64,000 nt of DNA from Lepus europaeus. Taxonomy: Eukaryota > Chordata > Mammalia > Lagomorpha > Leporidae. The notes under the pieces were generated by a model that searched no databases, was not told the DNA's origin, and worked only from the letters and a program-made list of their open reading frames with translations. Positions 23,300 to 35,594 of the stretch are shown here, piece after piece. The stretch covers positions 42,015,468 to 42,079,467 of the forward strand of contig NC_084838.1 of the NCBI RefSeq assembly GCF_033115175.1. Direction: 5' to 3'. Both the position numbers and the translations under genes were made by a program. Position 1 is the first letter of the stretch. Each line of letters begins with the position of its first letter.

Positions 23300-23625
23300 A
23301 AGGGCAAGTGTTTTACTTAGTTGTTAATTATGCTTCTAATAGGATACCTACACCATATATCATGGCATCGGGGTCCAAGTCCTGGTTCCATCTCCTGATT
23401 CCAGCTTCCTGCAAATACACACACAGGGAAGCAGCAGATTATGGCTCACGTACTTGGGTCCCTGCCACCAATCTGGGAGATCTGAATTATGTTCCTAGCT
23501 CCTGGCCTTGACCTAATCCAGCTCTGGTTGCTGTGGGCAACTGGGGAGTGAACCAGCAGACAGGAGCTCTGCCAGTCTGTCTCTGTCTCTTTGACTCTCA
23601 AGTAAAATAAGCACACAAATTTAAA
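23300..23625 (+). mobile_element. Old CSINE relative, plus strand
   Basis: Diverged head, then gattccagcttcctgcaaat, gtacttgggtccctgccac and cctggccttgacc; 3' end ctgtctctgtctctttgac with an aagtaaaataagc tail. Older subfamily than most here. Confidence 0.75.
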
Positions 23626-25333
23626 AATGACAGTTATTTGTCAATCATAGCTGAATATGGCTCAAAAAGATGGTAGTAATAGATCATAATTTATTGCATA
23701 AACAATCCGTGAATCCATACTCATATGCAAATAAATAGAAGGAGAAGAAGGAAATTATCTTCCTTAGAGTAGAACTCCTGTTAATAAATGTGGAATGAAT
23801 AAAGAAAAATGAACATTTAGCAATGATTATAGTAATAGTTGATTTAGGAAGGGATCACTGATGTCTGGTAAAACTTGGATCATTGGACTATAGCCATGCC
23901 AATCAATAATTACACCATCCAACTCCCTTTGATCAAATAGAGTGCTTTGTCAGTGCTCTGTTGGGAAAGACAAACAGAAGACTGTGTCCTCCCTAGACTT
24001 TGAGTAGCCTAATAGCTAGTAGAGAAGATTTGTGTGCTCAAATCATTGGAACACGGAGAAGAAACTGCTGGTGTTGCATAGAAAATGAAGGAGAAAAAGG
24101 ATGCTAGATGGATGGCACAGTGTATTAACCCAGGTAGGCACTGTTCTTGTATTGTCCCCCATATGTACACCATCCCCCAACATCAAATGTTTTCAACAAG
24201 GAAGAAAATAGGCTGCTAATCCCTGGGACTGATGAGTGAGGAGGGAGAGAGATGTCTTTGTGAGCAGCTGCTGATTCGGTTTCCAAGGGAAACAGTGGCA
24301 GAAGCTGCAAAAGAAAAGAGTGGGAAGGCAGTGCGTTAACATCGAGGGGTCAGTGTTCTGTGAGGTGTCTGTGCATAGGGGGTTATCTGGGCTGCCCCCA
24401 TGGAGTTGCATCATGCAGAATATTAAAGTGTTGGGAAATTGATAAGCAACAAATTTTAATTTTTCTGTCTGAGTTTCCTGAGGAGACCTTCATTCTTGGA
24501 ATTTATTTTCCCCATCCGCCATCAAACCTTCTATTGCTTTCTCAGGGCCATTGTTTTATTTTCTGTCCTATACAGTTCACGGGCACCAGTCACAGGGTGG
24601 GAAGAAAAAAAATGAGCTGTTGGGGTCCATGCACTAAAACAGTACAAAAGAAAATGATAAAGCAAATCACTCTCTCTCTTTTTTTTCCCTAGCTCTCTGA
24701 GAAGGCTTCTAAGGTCTCTGATCCCAATCTCTGTTCCAAGGTCACCACTGGAACTTGGTTCAGATACATTCCCTGCGACTCCAGTGTAGCTGTGAATCAT
24801 CCTCTGGGGTCCCTCTGTGAGCTCAGGAATGGTTTGATAGGGAGATGAGTCCATCAGGCAGGGTTGGGACAAGTGATACCACCACGTTGGAGCGGACTTT
24901 TATCAGGCAGACTGGGGGTCTAGGTCCCTGGTCCAAAGAGGGCCAGTTCCACCTGGGCTCCCATGTGTTTCTTGTCACTTCTTAAAAGGACTGGGTTTGG
25001 GCACACACTTGCAAGGTCTGGTGACAGGCAAGGAGTCGTGGGAACATGGAGCAAGATGCAGGGAAGGACAGAGCAGAGTCCCAGCACGGAAGGGCGGGTG
25101 TACTCTCCCGAGGCGGAGCTCCAGTCTTAGGCGTGAACTCACCTGACTTATGTATTTATCTAGTTACTTGGTTACTAAGTGCCTGCCATGTGCCGGACAT
25201 TCGATCCCAGTGTAGCTCCAGGGACATAACTGCACCCATGGTCTGTACCGGCCTCTGGACTATAAAACCAATGAAAAGCACACACATGAAAGGAAGTGGC
25301 ACGGGACCCGTATGATTGGCACAGGCAATTTTT
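23626..25333. other. Mostly single-copy, no gene seen
   Basis: No young repeat. A region near 25160-25230 (agtgcctgccatgtgccg) resembles an L2/MIR end. Open frames of up to 113 codons overlap on both strands and match nothing known. Confidence 0.4.
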
Positions 25334-25350
25334 AAAAATATGTAATTTCT

Positions 25351-25385
25351 ATCGCTTCTCAGCCTTTTGGCTAAGATCAAGTGTA
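25351..25385 (+). pseudogene. RNU2: U2 snRNA retrocopy, first ~35 bases only
   Basis: atcgcttctcagccttttgg, then ctaagatcaagtgta, is the 5' end of U2 snRNA with one change (tcagcc for tcggcc). It stops after about 35 bases and is followed by A's. Flanking target duplication: aaaaatatgtaatttct before and aaaaaatgtaatttct after. U2 is a spliceosomal RNA; this copy lacks the branch-point recognition region, the Sm site and the 3' stem-loops, and no snRNA promoter elements are visible, so it is not functional. A retroposed, 3'-truncated copy made by L1 machinery is the best reading. Confidence 0.85.
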
Positions 25386-25404
25386 AAAAATGTAATTTCT
25401 ACTG

Positions 25405-25496
25405 AGTTGGAAATTCTGGAAGTGAGTACCAGCAACCTGTGTTTTAACAAGCCCTACCAGTAATTCTGATGTATGCTGGAGTGTGAGAACTACTGG
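25405..25496 (-). mobile_element. MER5A-like hAT element, antisense part
   Basis: acctgtgttttaacaagccc, cagtaattctgatgtatg and ggagtgtgagaactactgg follow the end of MER5A (hAT-Charlie, non-autonomous). Confidence 0.7.
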
Positions 25497-25646
25497 CCCG
25501 CCTCAACGATATTTGCTCAAGTCTTGGGTAAGGGTCAGAGCTCTGGTTCAAAGGCCTCATGGGGTTGGGACTAGGAAAGGCAGAGATGTCAGTTTCCAGT
25601 GGATTGTTGTGCCCATGCTCTACTACCTCTGCATCTTACAGATTCT

Positions 25647-26249
25647 TTTTTTTTTATTATTAAACTTTTATTTAATGAATATAAATTTCCAAAGTATAGC
25701 TCATGGGTTACAATGGCTTCCCCCCTCCCATAGCTTCCCTCCCGCCCGCAACCCTCCCCCCTCCCGCTCCCTCTCCCCTTCCATTCATGTAAAGATTCAT
25801 TTTCAATTCTCTTTGTATACAGAAGATCAGTTTAGTATATATTAGGTAAAGATTTCAACATTTTGCCCATATAGCAACATCAAGTGAAAAAACTACCATT
25901 GGATTACTAATTATAGCATTAAATAGCAATGTACAGCACATTAAAGACAGAGATCCTACATAATTTTTTTTTCAAATTAATTAATTTTCTATGCCATTTC
26001 CATTTTAACACCAGGTTGTTGTTTTTTTTATTTTTCATTTCCAATTCTCTTTATATACAGAAGATCACTTCAGTATATAATTAGAAAAGACCTCATCAGT
26101 CTGTGCCCACACAGAAACGCAAAGTATAAAAATACTGTTTCAGTACCAGTCATAGCATCACTTGGCTTTAGATGACACATTAGGGACAGATCCCACATGG
26201 GGTGTAAGTACACAGTGACTCCTGTTGCTGACTTAACAATTTGACACTC
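25647..26249 (-). mobile_element. Rabbit L1 3' end, antisense, rearranged
   Basis: ttattaaacttttatttaat, cccgctccctctccccttcc and catacagaagatc-like runs are the rabbit L1 3' UTR read backwards. The 3' UTR motif tttcaattctctttgtatac recurs (25801 and about 26039), so part is duplicated or two copies are joined. Target duplication catcttacagattctt at 25631-25646 and 26250-26265 brackets the whole block, which indicates a single insertion. Confidence 0.88.
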
Positions 26250-26265
26250 CATCTTACAGATTCTT

Positions 26266-26866
26266 AGAGCTCTAACAACAACTCCTCGCCAGTTTTGCTA
26301 TCTAGAGTGAAGGCAGGGCCTGGACACCCCATTGGGCACACTTAGGGACGTTAACATCCAGAGGTAGCACATGTCCATGGCTCATCTTCGCCCTGGTCCT
26401 CCATGTTCTCGCTGCTGGGAGAAGAATGGTTTGTTAGGAGACTGCTCCTGGGGAAACGACACATCCAAGAAAATGAGGGCGACTCTCGGGGTTATGTAAC
26501 TTCTCCCGCGTTCCTTCAGTTCTTCAGTCTTTCTGGTTTCTGGAGGCTTGGTTTTACGGGTGAGTGCTTCTAGATTGAGGCATTAGGGCAAGATCTCACA
26601 CATATAGTTCACTGGATGCTAGTCTGAGAGAAGCTACATGGGACACTGCACACTAAGTCCCCTTGTCATATGGCCCAGAGCATGATAAATGCTAGTAAAT
26701 GGCCCTACATGATTTTTCTTCCAGCCAGCACTGGGTGTTTATTCAGTGCTCTTTATGTTCTAGGTCCTATTCTGAATGTTGGGGATGCAGACGGTAAAAA
26801 AAAATTGTTTATCTTGGTGTAACCCAGCATTTCCCATGCCTGTTTGTCAAAATATTTTATTATGTA

Positions 26867-26897
<31 letters not shown>

Positions 26898-28223
26898 CAC
26901 ACACACATAACATATTATGTAACAAACATTTCATGGGAGACTCCTCGAGAATGACAGATATATTTATGTAGTAAGGCACTTAATTCCAGGCAGCTGGAAT
27001 AAGAGAGAAATTAAGGGACACTTTGAAGCACATAAAATGTTGGAATGTTGGTCACAGAGATATAAATCTGGTCAACATCCTAATTATTGTTGGCCTGTCC
27101 GTAATGAGAAAATAAAGTTCCCCATGTATCAAACTGTCTATAATAATGAGAAGTATCCCGGGGATGGGGATTGTAGGAGCTAGCCTTATAGCAGATATTT
27201 TCATTTAAGAACAGCTCCCTCTTGTGTTTCGGGGGAAGAACCAGGTATGGGATTGGTTTAGAAGTCCTCCCACTTTCAGGGGTCATGGCTTTGGTTGACC
27301 CTTGGGTAACAGCGGGGCCACTTTCAGGGGACACAGTGCGTTCTCTGTCTCTGTCCTCTCCGGGAAGCACTGGCTGTACTGGACCAGGAGAGCAGCCACG
27401 TGGAGGCTGGGAAGGACCCTCACCTGCTTCACAAACCCCTCCTTCTCCCACAAGGAGCAAGGTGCGGTGACCAGTCAGGCCCCTACTACTACTTCCTGGT
27501 TAAATTGGACATGATGGGCTGAAGATGTTGGGCTGTGTGTGGTCCCAGATTGTACACGTGCCTGCCTGGGGGCTGCTAGGTTGTATATAGATGTACCTGG
27601 AAGGAGGCAGGCATGGGAACCTGCCAGGGCCCCTGGGAGGCATCAGGGGTGTTTGTCCCTGATGTCATGAGTTGGACGGCCCCTCAGCTCACATCATGCT
27701 GCACACACATCTCCTTCTTTTAATCTGGGACCATCCACCATTCTGAGGCCCAGGAGAGGAAAGTGCTCTCTGCTTCTCCCTGCATTCTCAGGTCCAACAT
27801 CCTCCTCTCAGGTTCTGCAGGCCCACAGAGGGTTGTCTCTAATGAGGAACCGAGTCTTAAGGTCCCAGACGGAGTCAGATTCTGGGAGACCAGACTTCTG
27901 CAGAGCTTCTGGGCAGGCCTCCACACCATCATGCAGGACTGCAGGGGCACCCGCACCGAGTCCAGAACCTTCCCAGGGCAAGCAGGCTGGCAGCATCATC
28001 CAGATTAGAAATGGCCAGGTCCATAAATGCATCAAGAAACTGGGGAGAGAACAGCATCAGAGCAGCCACAACGTCCTTTCTACATGGGCTTTCTGCGTGG
28101 CATAGTGCCACGTAATAGGATGTGGCTGAAGAACATGCCTGGGTCAGGGGTATAAATCAGGCTGTGGCCCGCATGCTTCCAGCTGCACCCTAGTGCAGAG
28201 CCTTGGCCAGCTCCAGCCTGCAG
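26266..28223. other. Mostly single-copy; unplaced open frame, no known gene
   Basis: Higher GC between 27220 and 28200. A minus-strand frame of 126 codons at 27080-27460 has an ordinary-looking composition but no family match. At 28074-28040 on the minus strand, tgctgttctctccccag resembles a splice acceptor. An L2/MIR-like tag lies near 26730-26790. Nothing here can be called a gene from sequence alone. Confidence 0.4.
26868..26907. repeat. (AC)n(AT)n(AC)n microsatellite
   Basis: Compound dinucleotide repeat: AC run, then atatatatatat, then AC again. Confidence 0.9.
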
Positions 28224-28249
28224 AACCTGGCAATTTATTTTAATTTAAT

Positions 28250-28973
28250 GTATATGTGCATTTATTTATTTATTTTTAAATTTTATTTAAAGAATACCAG
28301 CTTCATGAAATTTCATATATACAGAGTTAGGAACTTAGTGATTCTTCCCCCTCTACCTCCCTCCCGCCTATACTCCCACCCTTCTTCCTATTCCCGTTCC
28401 CATTCTTATTCTTTGCAAAGATTTATTTTTAGTTAACTTTATACTCATAAGATTAACCCTACACTAGGTAGAGAGTTCAACAAATAGTATAAAGAAAAAA
28501 GAAAAAAATAAAACAAAACCAATCAAACAAAAAGCATTGTTCCTCAACAGTCAAGAGAAGGGCTGTTCAAAATCATCACATCATAAAGTGTCAATTTCAC
28601 TCCTATAGATTACCTTTCAGAAACTCTATTAACCACAGATCAGAGAGAACATATGGGATTTGTCTTTTTGGGAATGGCTTATTTCACTAAGTATAATGGT
28701 TTCCAATTGTATCCATTTTGTTGCAAATGACAGGATTTCATTTTTTTTACCACTGTATAGTATTCCATAGTGTGTATATACCATAATTTCTTTATCCAGT
28801 CTTTAGTTGATGAACATCTGGTTTGACTCCATATCTTAGCTATTGTAAATTGAGCTGCAATGGACATGGGGGTACTGGTAACTTTTTCATATGTTGGTTT
28901 TATTTCCTTTGGGTAAATTCCCAAGAGTGGGATGGAAAGTCTATAATTAGATTTCTGAGATATCTCCATAGTA
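28250..28973 (-). mobile_element. Rabbit L1 3' end with ORF2 C-terminus, antisense
   Basis: Left: the L1 3' UTR read backwards. Right: a minus-strand frame at 28679-28969 contains the L1 ORF2 C-terminal signature (IKKLWYIHTMEYYTVVKK). 5'-truncated. Imperfect target duplication aacctggcaatttatttt / aacctggccattttattt. Confidence 0.88.
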
Positions 28974-28984
28974 ACCTGGCCATT

Positions 28985-30012
28985 TTATTTTTATTTGTAG
29001 TTGACAGATAATTATGTATATTTATGGGGTACAATGTGATGTTTTGATATTTGTGTATGTTGGAGACTGTGTCAAGCTAATTAACACAATCACCTAAAAT
29101 ACCAAATTTCTGTAACGAGAATACTTAAGTCTAGTAGCAAATTTGAAATATACACCACGTTGTTATTATCTCTGGTCACCAGGCTGTTAATAGATCTCAA
29201 AAGTGTATTCCTCCTCTTTTACTGCTCCAAGTTAGACTTTGTTAGATCCCACATATGAGTGAGACCGCGTGGTATTTGTCTTCCACTTAGCATCATGGCC
29301 CCCAGTTCCAACCATGTTGCTATCATCGGCATGGTTTCCTCCTTTCCTTTTTCTGGTGGAATGGTGTCCACTGCATAGTCTACTATGTTTATGCTTCCCG
29401 ATCTTGGCAATCTGTGAATAATGTTGCAATGACCACAGCAGCACAGATAACTCTTTGATGTGCTGACTTTATATACCCAATAGTGGGGTTATTCAATTAT
29501 ATGCTAACTTTACTTATTGGTTTTTTTTTTTGAGAAACCATATACTAATTTACATTTTCACCAACAGTGTGCAAGGATTCCCTTTTCTCCACATCCTTGC
29601 CAACATTTCTTATCTTTTTCGATAACAAGCCAGACTTTAAGAGATCTGAGGTGATATCTCAGTGTCATTTTAATTTGCTTTCCTCTGATGATTAATGATA
29701 TTGAACTTTCTTTCATATATACAAATTGGCCATTTGTATGTCTTCTTTGAAAAATGTCTTTTGCACATTTTAAAATTGAGTTATCCGGGTTTTGATGTTG
29801 AGTGTTTGAGTTCCTTGTGTTTTTCGAATCGTAACCTCTTATCAGATGTCTGGGTTGCAAAGTCCACACCCTCCACCCCGTGTGTCTCTTCATTCTTTGG
29901 TTGTTTCCTTTGTTCCTTTGCCGTGCAGAAGCTTCTTACTGTAATGCAATCCCGTTGATTATTTCTTGCTTTTGTGGCCTGTTACTCTTGGTGTCTGAGC
30001 CAAAAAACCAGC
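28985..30012 (-). mobile_element. Older L1 (L1MA-like) 3' part, antisense
   Basis: gtacaatgtgatgttttgat, tctctggtcaccaggctgtt, tttgttagatcccacatatg, caccaacagtgtgcaagg and ttgccgtgcagaagcttctt are the L1 3' UTR and ORF2 end read backwards. Ends near agccaaaaaacca. Contains stops; not coding. Confidence 0.85.
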
Positions 30013-32330
30013 AGGGCTCTGTGTTCCTGCAGTGTGAAGGGTGAGCGCCTGCCTTGGTGCGTGCGTGTTGGGATAGAGGGGGTCCTGCCTGGGACTGAGC
30101 TCAGTCTCTGCTGCTCTGCTTTCGCTCCAGCCTGGATCACACCGTCAGACTCTCAGTCCTGGCCTCCGTATTGTGGCTTGCAATTTTTCAGTAGGAAAGT
30201 TTGATGGAATTTGAACATTTGAAATTATTTGAACCACCTTCAGCTTTGTAATCTTTGTTCACTCTATATTCCTTTAATTTCTTGGTTTTTATTGTACTTT
30301 CTGGTCTTTTTTGTTTGTTTTACTCACTTGCTCTTATTGGATGCTATTTTATATTTCTTTTAACTCTAGCATGATATTTCTAGCTAAATTTTTCCATTTT
30401 GGGGGAATATACTTTTAAGTATGCATATTTATTTGCTTATGCATTTAAAAATATATCAAAATTATCTAGCATTTTGCTCTACACTTTACATTTCAAATGT
30501 CTTTCTGTTTGGTTTGTTTTCTCTTGGTGCATTTGCTAGCATTTGCTTTTCTGTTATAGATGAGTAATGGTGATTTTCAGGGGGAGCGGAGGAGGAGTGG
30601 ATACTGCAGCAGGGACTGGCTCAGTCGGGGACTGCTGGCTCACTCCCCTCTGCTGACAACTCAGCACAGCCTCTCTGTTTGCTTTCCTGTCTACCCCTTC
30701 TTAAAGAGGGTCTTACTATCGTTGAAGGAGACTCAGGCATTCACCACGGTCAAGAAAAAGTGTTAACTCAAATTAAATGTCAATATTCCATAGACAGTTG
30801 GAAGTTCAAAGGACAAATTTTACGAGTCAGAAGTTATTGAGCCTGGCCTCAACTACTGCTCTCAGAAACTGCTGAACAGTACCATCGTGCTGTTTTAGAC
30901 CAAACTAGGGCTTCTCCGAATCACAAGCCAAGGTCTCCAAGTCTCTCACAGCCTTTATGAAGAAAGGGAACTGCACCAGGGTGGGGGATGAGGATCTGCA
31001 ACTCAGCTCTTCAATATCAACCCGAGAGAATACTCAGGTGGTCCTGAAAGTTCTGGTGAGAATTATTGGAGGGAAGCTTAATAGAGGGGTAGGAGTCAAA
31101 GCTGGGGAATTATATTTGGTGACCTACTTGCAGGGTTAGCCTGAGTGCATTGATTCGCCTTCTTTCCCTTGGAAAGATTAGAAGTCACATCCTCCTGGAA
31201 CCACCAGCGCCTGTCAGGTGTTTGGTGCAGTCCCTGACTCATTGGGTGGAAGGGGAGGGGAGCAGTGGTTAGGTCAGTCATAGGGGGAGGGGGGAATGTT
31301 CTGGACACGTTTTTCTCTTTCTTCTCCTTGTTATGTAAGATGTGGTTCCCCCAAAGGAACAATGTATTTGCATAGTACATATGAGGCCCCAACCCACAGA
31401 AGCATATTTTAACCCCCAGTGTTGCTGACTAAATCAGTTCATAAGGGGAGGTAGGTTTGAGGGTAACCTAAATGGTGCAAGGTAGAGTTGTCACTTAACA
31501 AGGCAGGGTATGTGCTGGTGGGGCAGGTGGGTAGAAAGATGGATAAGATGGGGTCTTGCCCCCAAAGAGCTCAGACTGTGGTTGGAGAGATGGACACATG
31601 TTTAACTAACGTGTGCAGCGATAGCGGTGGGCAGCCTGGTCAGACCAGAGAAGAACAAACGTTTTAGTTCTCAGTGAGAAAACCCAGAAGGTTGTGGAAG
31701 ATGTAGCAGCTGGATGTTAGGGCATTAGGTGAGAAAAAGGCTGAGGGAAAGGCTCAGGGTGATTGGCTACAGGGCAAAATCAGGAATAGCAGAAGCTGCT
31801 GCAGCGAGCTATGGGAGGAAGCAGGGGCACAGGTGCAGAGTGGGCCTGTCCGAGGTGCTCTAATCACCTCCATAGAAGGTTACTGTCCGTATTCTTGATG
31901 TTGAATTACATACAGCAAGTGATTTTCAAAAGTCCATTTATTTTCAAGCAAATGTGGCTTTGCCTTAGACTAAAGAATTATTTTATATACTGTAGTTCAT
32001 TACCATGAAAAATAAGAAAGTGAATAATTGCAAAACTATATTTTATATTTAACTTTCTAGAGATTTGTCAAAGAGCACACAAGAGGTTTTTAATAGCTTC
32101 ATGTTCCATTTCATATTTGGTCCATTTTCTAACTCTGTATCTTATTAGGGAGAAAGCATGCAAAGCCTCACGTTGTCTCCAAGGATACCAAGTCTGCGGG
32201 CTCTAATCTGGGGTTAGGAGGAGGAATAAAGGGAAAGATAAAGATCCCTAACAAGGGTCAGGCCCAGGCACAACTTCCAAAGGCCAAGGAATGTAGTCTG
32301 TGCGTGTTTGAGTATCTGGGTTGCAACATG
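30013..32330. other. Repeat-poor, no gene seen
   Basis: Over 2 kb without CSINE or young L1. The part 30190-30560 is very AT-rich and could be old L1. An L2-like tag lies near 31550-31640 (aaagagctcagactgtgg). No exon identified. Confidence 0.4.
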
Positions 32331-32540
32331 TACAGGCTGAGCAACCCTAATCTGAAAGCCTGATGAAGTACTCCAACACCCAAGACCTTTTGGTTTTTCA
32401 ATATATTTTGGATTTTAGATTTTCAGGTTAGGGGTGACCACCTGGTAAAGCCTACGAAAATATTCCAAAATCTAAAAAATGCTGAAATCTGCAACATGCC
32501 TGTTCCCAAGCATTTCAGAGAAGGGGTACTCAACTTGTAT
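32331..32540 (+). mobile_element. Tigger-type MITE with terminal inverted repeats
   Basis: Left end caggctgagcaaccctaatc and right end ggggtactcaacttgta are inverted copies of one another, flanked by TA on both sides. Internal tccaaaatctaaaaaatgct fits a known pogo/Tigger-like short element. Non-coding. Confidence 0.75.
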
Positions 32541-33511
32541 AGACTTCTTCAGTTGGGTGACCCTAGAGTGAAGACACAGTGAGAAATCAGCTATGTCCCA
32601 AACTTAGGGGGTTTACATTGATTTTACGTCAAGTGGACAAGGAGGCTGAAAGGAGTTCAGTCCTTTATTGAGCTGTTTGGTCGAGCCAAGCATTTGTCTG
32701 CATTTCCATCCTCAGTTTAATTTTTCTTGGTAAAGAGTTGACACAGAAAACTCATGGACAGAGTCTTTTGAATTCCTGAAATTTCAGGTCATTTGTAAGT
32801 CACTCACAAGTAGCAGTACACATACATATGAAATATATTACAAAACATACAGTGAGGTACTTTACGAAAATGCTTTTGGAATATTACAAAGTAATTATTA
32901 CTGTTTAAGTCCATTTATCATTTTGCTTGTTGAACACTGTGCTCCTGAAGACTGCCACCTGTGTAGACTCATTTTGAGAAAGACACAAGGGGTGTCGTAC
33001 CTGGGGAGAGGTCTCATCTTACTCTTACAAATACTAGCCCTGCTCCTGATGGGAGGATCTTTTTGAGGACACATCATGGTGTCTCTCACCCTATGTCTTA
33101 GAGCCACATGAGTGAAGAAAAGACCAAAACAATAATATGAAAGGCTCTGATTCCTTTTATACATTTCTACCCCCTTATCTCTTGTTTTCAAGGAGATAGC
33201 TTCTCAGTTGTAAAGTTTTATCTCTGTGGAATATAACAAATAATATATCAGAGTTATCAGCAATAGAAATATACACAAAACTATTCATGAAACTTGAAAT
33301 CTGGTGAGTGATAAGGAATGACATGATAAGTTACAAAACAACACCAAAATAGCATATTACACTTGTTGCCTGATAATGAGGAACACTATATAGAGACATG
33401 AAAACATCCTTAGGATATAATTAGAAGAGACAAAGAAAAACAGATGTATAATAGGGAAGCTGTATGTGAAGGTGGAGGAGGCATGGGAAATACAATATCA
33501 AAAGAGAAATA
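32541..33511. other. AT-rich, no feature seen
   Basis: No repeat or exon recognised. The 97-codon minus-strand frame at 32898-33191 matches nothing I know. Confidence 0.35.
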
Positions 33512-34021
33512 TTAGGGTGCTTCTAAAAGTTCTTGGAAAAATGGAAACAAAAGGTAAGTTCATTTTGATGTGAAAATTTTCAAAGTCCATGCATAGTTTT
33601 TTCTCCATAATATATATTTTCTGTTTTTTGTTTGTTTATTTGTTTTTTTGACAGGCAGAGTGGACAGTGAGAGAAAGAGACAGAGAGAAAGGTCTTTCTT
33701 TTCCATTGGTTCACCCCTGAAGTGACCACTATGGCTGGTGTGTTGCGGCAGGTGCGCTGCGCTGATCTGAAGCCAGGAGCCAGGTGCTTCCTCCTGGTCT
33801 CCCATGCAGGTGCAGGGCCCAGGGACTTGGGCCATCCTTCACTGCCTTCCCGGGCCACAGCAGAGTGCTGGACTGGAAGAGGAGCAACCAGGACAGAATC
33901 CGGTGCCCCAATCGGTACTAGAACCTAGGGTACCAGTGCCGCAGGCAGAGGATTAGCCTAGTGAGCCACGGTGCCAGCCCCATAATATATATTTTCTATA
34001 GACTTTTTGGAGAGCCCTGAT
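33512..34021 (+). mobile_element. Mariner-like MITE copy 1, split by a young CSINE
   Basis: Left end agggtgcttctaaaagttc and the complement of the right end, agggctctccaaaaagtc, are terminal inverted repeats. Preceded by TA and followed by ...TA. Inside: the shared motifs aaggtaagttcattttg and tccatgcatagttttttc. The CSINE at 33623-33980 interrupts it. Confidence 0.75.
33623..33980 (-). mobile_element. Young CSINE in a MITE, minus strand
   Basis: tttgtttgtttatttgtttt tail complement, gacaggcagagtggacag, body, head ...gagccacggtgccagcccc. Exact 17-base target duplication cataatatatattttct at 33606-33622 and 33981-33997. Confidence 0.96.
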
Positions 34022-34798
34022 ATGCATGGGTTTGAAAATTTTTTTGCCTGGAAATAAATCCATTTTTTAATTCTATTTTCTATGATGAATTCTTATATAG
34101 TAGTTCTGTTAGTATAACTGGATTGTGGATTTTCAAAAATTTTTTATGTGACAAAATATAGTAGTGGCAACAATAGTGAATTCAACAAATAAATGATACT
34201 GTGGGTGCAGATGGTATATATTAATAAATAAGTAGAGATTGAGCTTTACAAAAGGTAAAAAATCATTTAAAAGGATGAGCCTGCCTTTCCTATGTTTGCC
34301 AGTCCAATGGATATTAAATTAGATAATATCAAAACTTCTGCAAAGGCAATGGTTAATAGGGTTTGGAGGAATCTGAACTGACTAGGTCTGGATTTGGTTT
34401 GTCAGCATGATTGCAGTGGAAAACAAACCTTGAAACACTTGTCTAATATGCACCAGCTTGGATATCTTGACTTAATTCACACATAGTAATCAAGACACAG
34501 TTTGGAAAAAGAACACAGGCATAATAAATAGAAATGCAGAGCAACAGAAAGTCAACAGAGAAATTTCAAAAATAAAATGCCCACTTAAAATCAAGTAGAA
34601 ATGACTATTTGGATTAATAGCAAAATGATGAAAACCAACGGCTACCTGAATTTGTATCTGTCTGGGAGCTGATGAGGGCTACCAGGAACAGTGATCACAT
34701 ATCACATATATTTATATGAACAATTTGCTGCAGCTGTTGATTGGAATGAACTTCTCTTCTTTCTCTAAACCAGTGGTTGACCCTTGATTTGGAAATTG

Positions 34799-34820
34799 GT
34801 GTGTGTGTGTGTGTGTGTGT
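34799..34820. repeat. (GT)n microsatellite
   Basis: About eleven perfect GT units in single-copy sequence downstream of TMEM215. Confidence 0.9.
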
Positions 34821-35588
34821 TGGGAAATAATTTGAGCTGGATCCCCAAAATCGGAAGGTAATTTTTTCAAACCCAAACCAAACCTTACAGTATCAGCATC
34901 TGCTTTCAGACTCCAAGGACGAGTCGCTGTGTCCCTGTGAACATCTCCCCATCTTGGTCTCTCTTCGCCTCTAATGGTGTCCACAGTAGTAATTACATCA
35001 GAGGAAGTCATTGTTCCTAAGAGTTATCCAATTTTGTTTACCTTTACAGAAATTTGATTTCCTGCTTCCAAAATGCATTAGAATAATTATAGGATATTGT
35101 GATTTTAGGAAACTCTATCCCAATCCCCAATCCAAAGTCAGTTACATTTAGTGCAAGGCTGTATATTAGATTACTTTGAGCTACACTAACTTGTATAAAT
35201 TTCTCCTCAAAAATATTTTACATCTAACATTTAAATTTTATTCCCAGGAATATATTGTGTTTAATTAAAAAATTGATAAGAAAACACATCTGTTTTCATG
35301 TACCTACAAAATTCTTTTGAGTAGTAGTGATTCCATCTGCATCTCATAATTTTAACATGAATTGCACAACTTTGGCATGCATTTTGCTGTAATTCATTTA
35401 CTGGTAATATAAAAGGTGTCTTTGACATAATATCACAGAATAAACTGGGAATGGATGATAAAAATAATTTGGTGTAAGTCAGGGCCTCCCTTCATAGAGT
35501 AGGAAACAGATACGAGAAGATAAAATTGGCCCAAAATCATACGTCTCATTTTCTAACACTGAAGCCCAACTCAAAAGATTTACATACT

Positions 35589-35594
35589 TTTATT
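35589..35594 (-). other. TMEM215: Candidate poly(A) signal, TMEM215 distal
   Basis: AATAAA on the minus strand about 1.45 kb downstream of the TMEM215 stop, still within the repeat-poor block. It would give a 3' UTR of about 1.5 kb. A further AATAAA lies at 35237-35242. Confidence 0.25.

Noticed and set aside
28679..28969. 96-codon minus-strand frame as a gene
   Set aside because: It is the C-terminus of L1 ORF2 in a 5'-truncated element, not a host gene. The same applies to 54650-54889.
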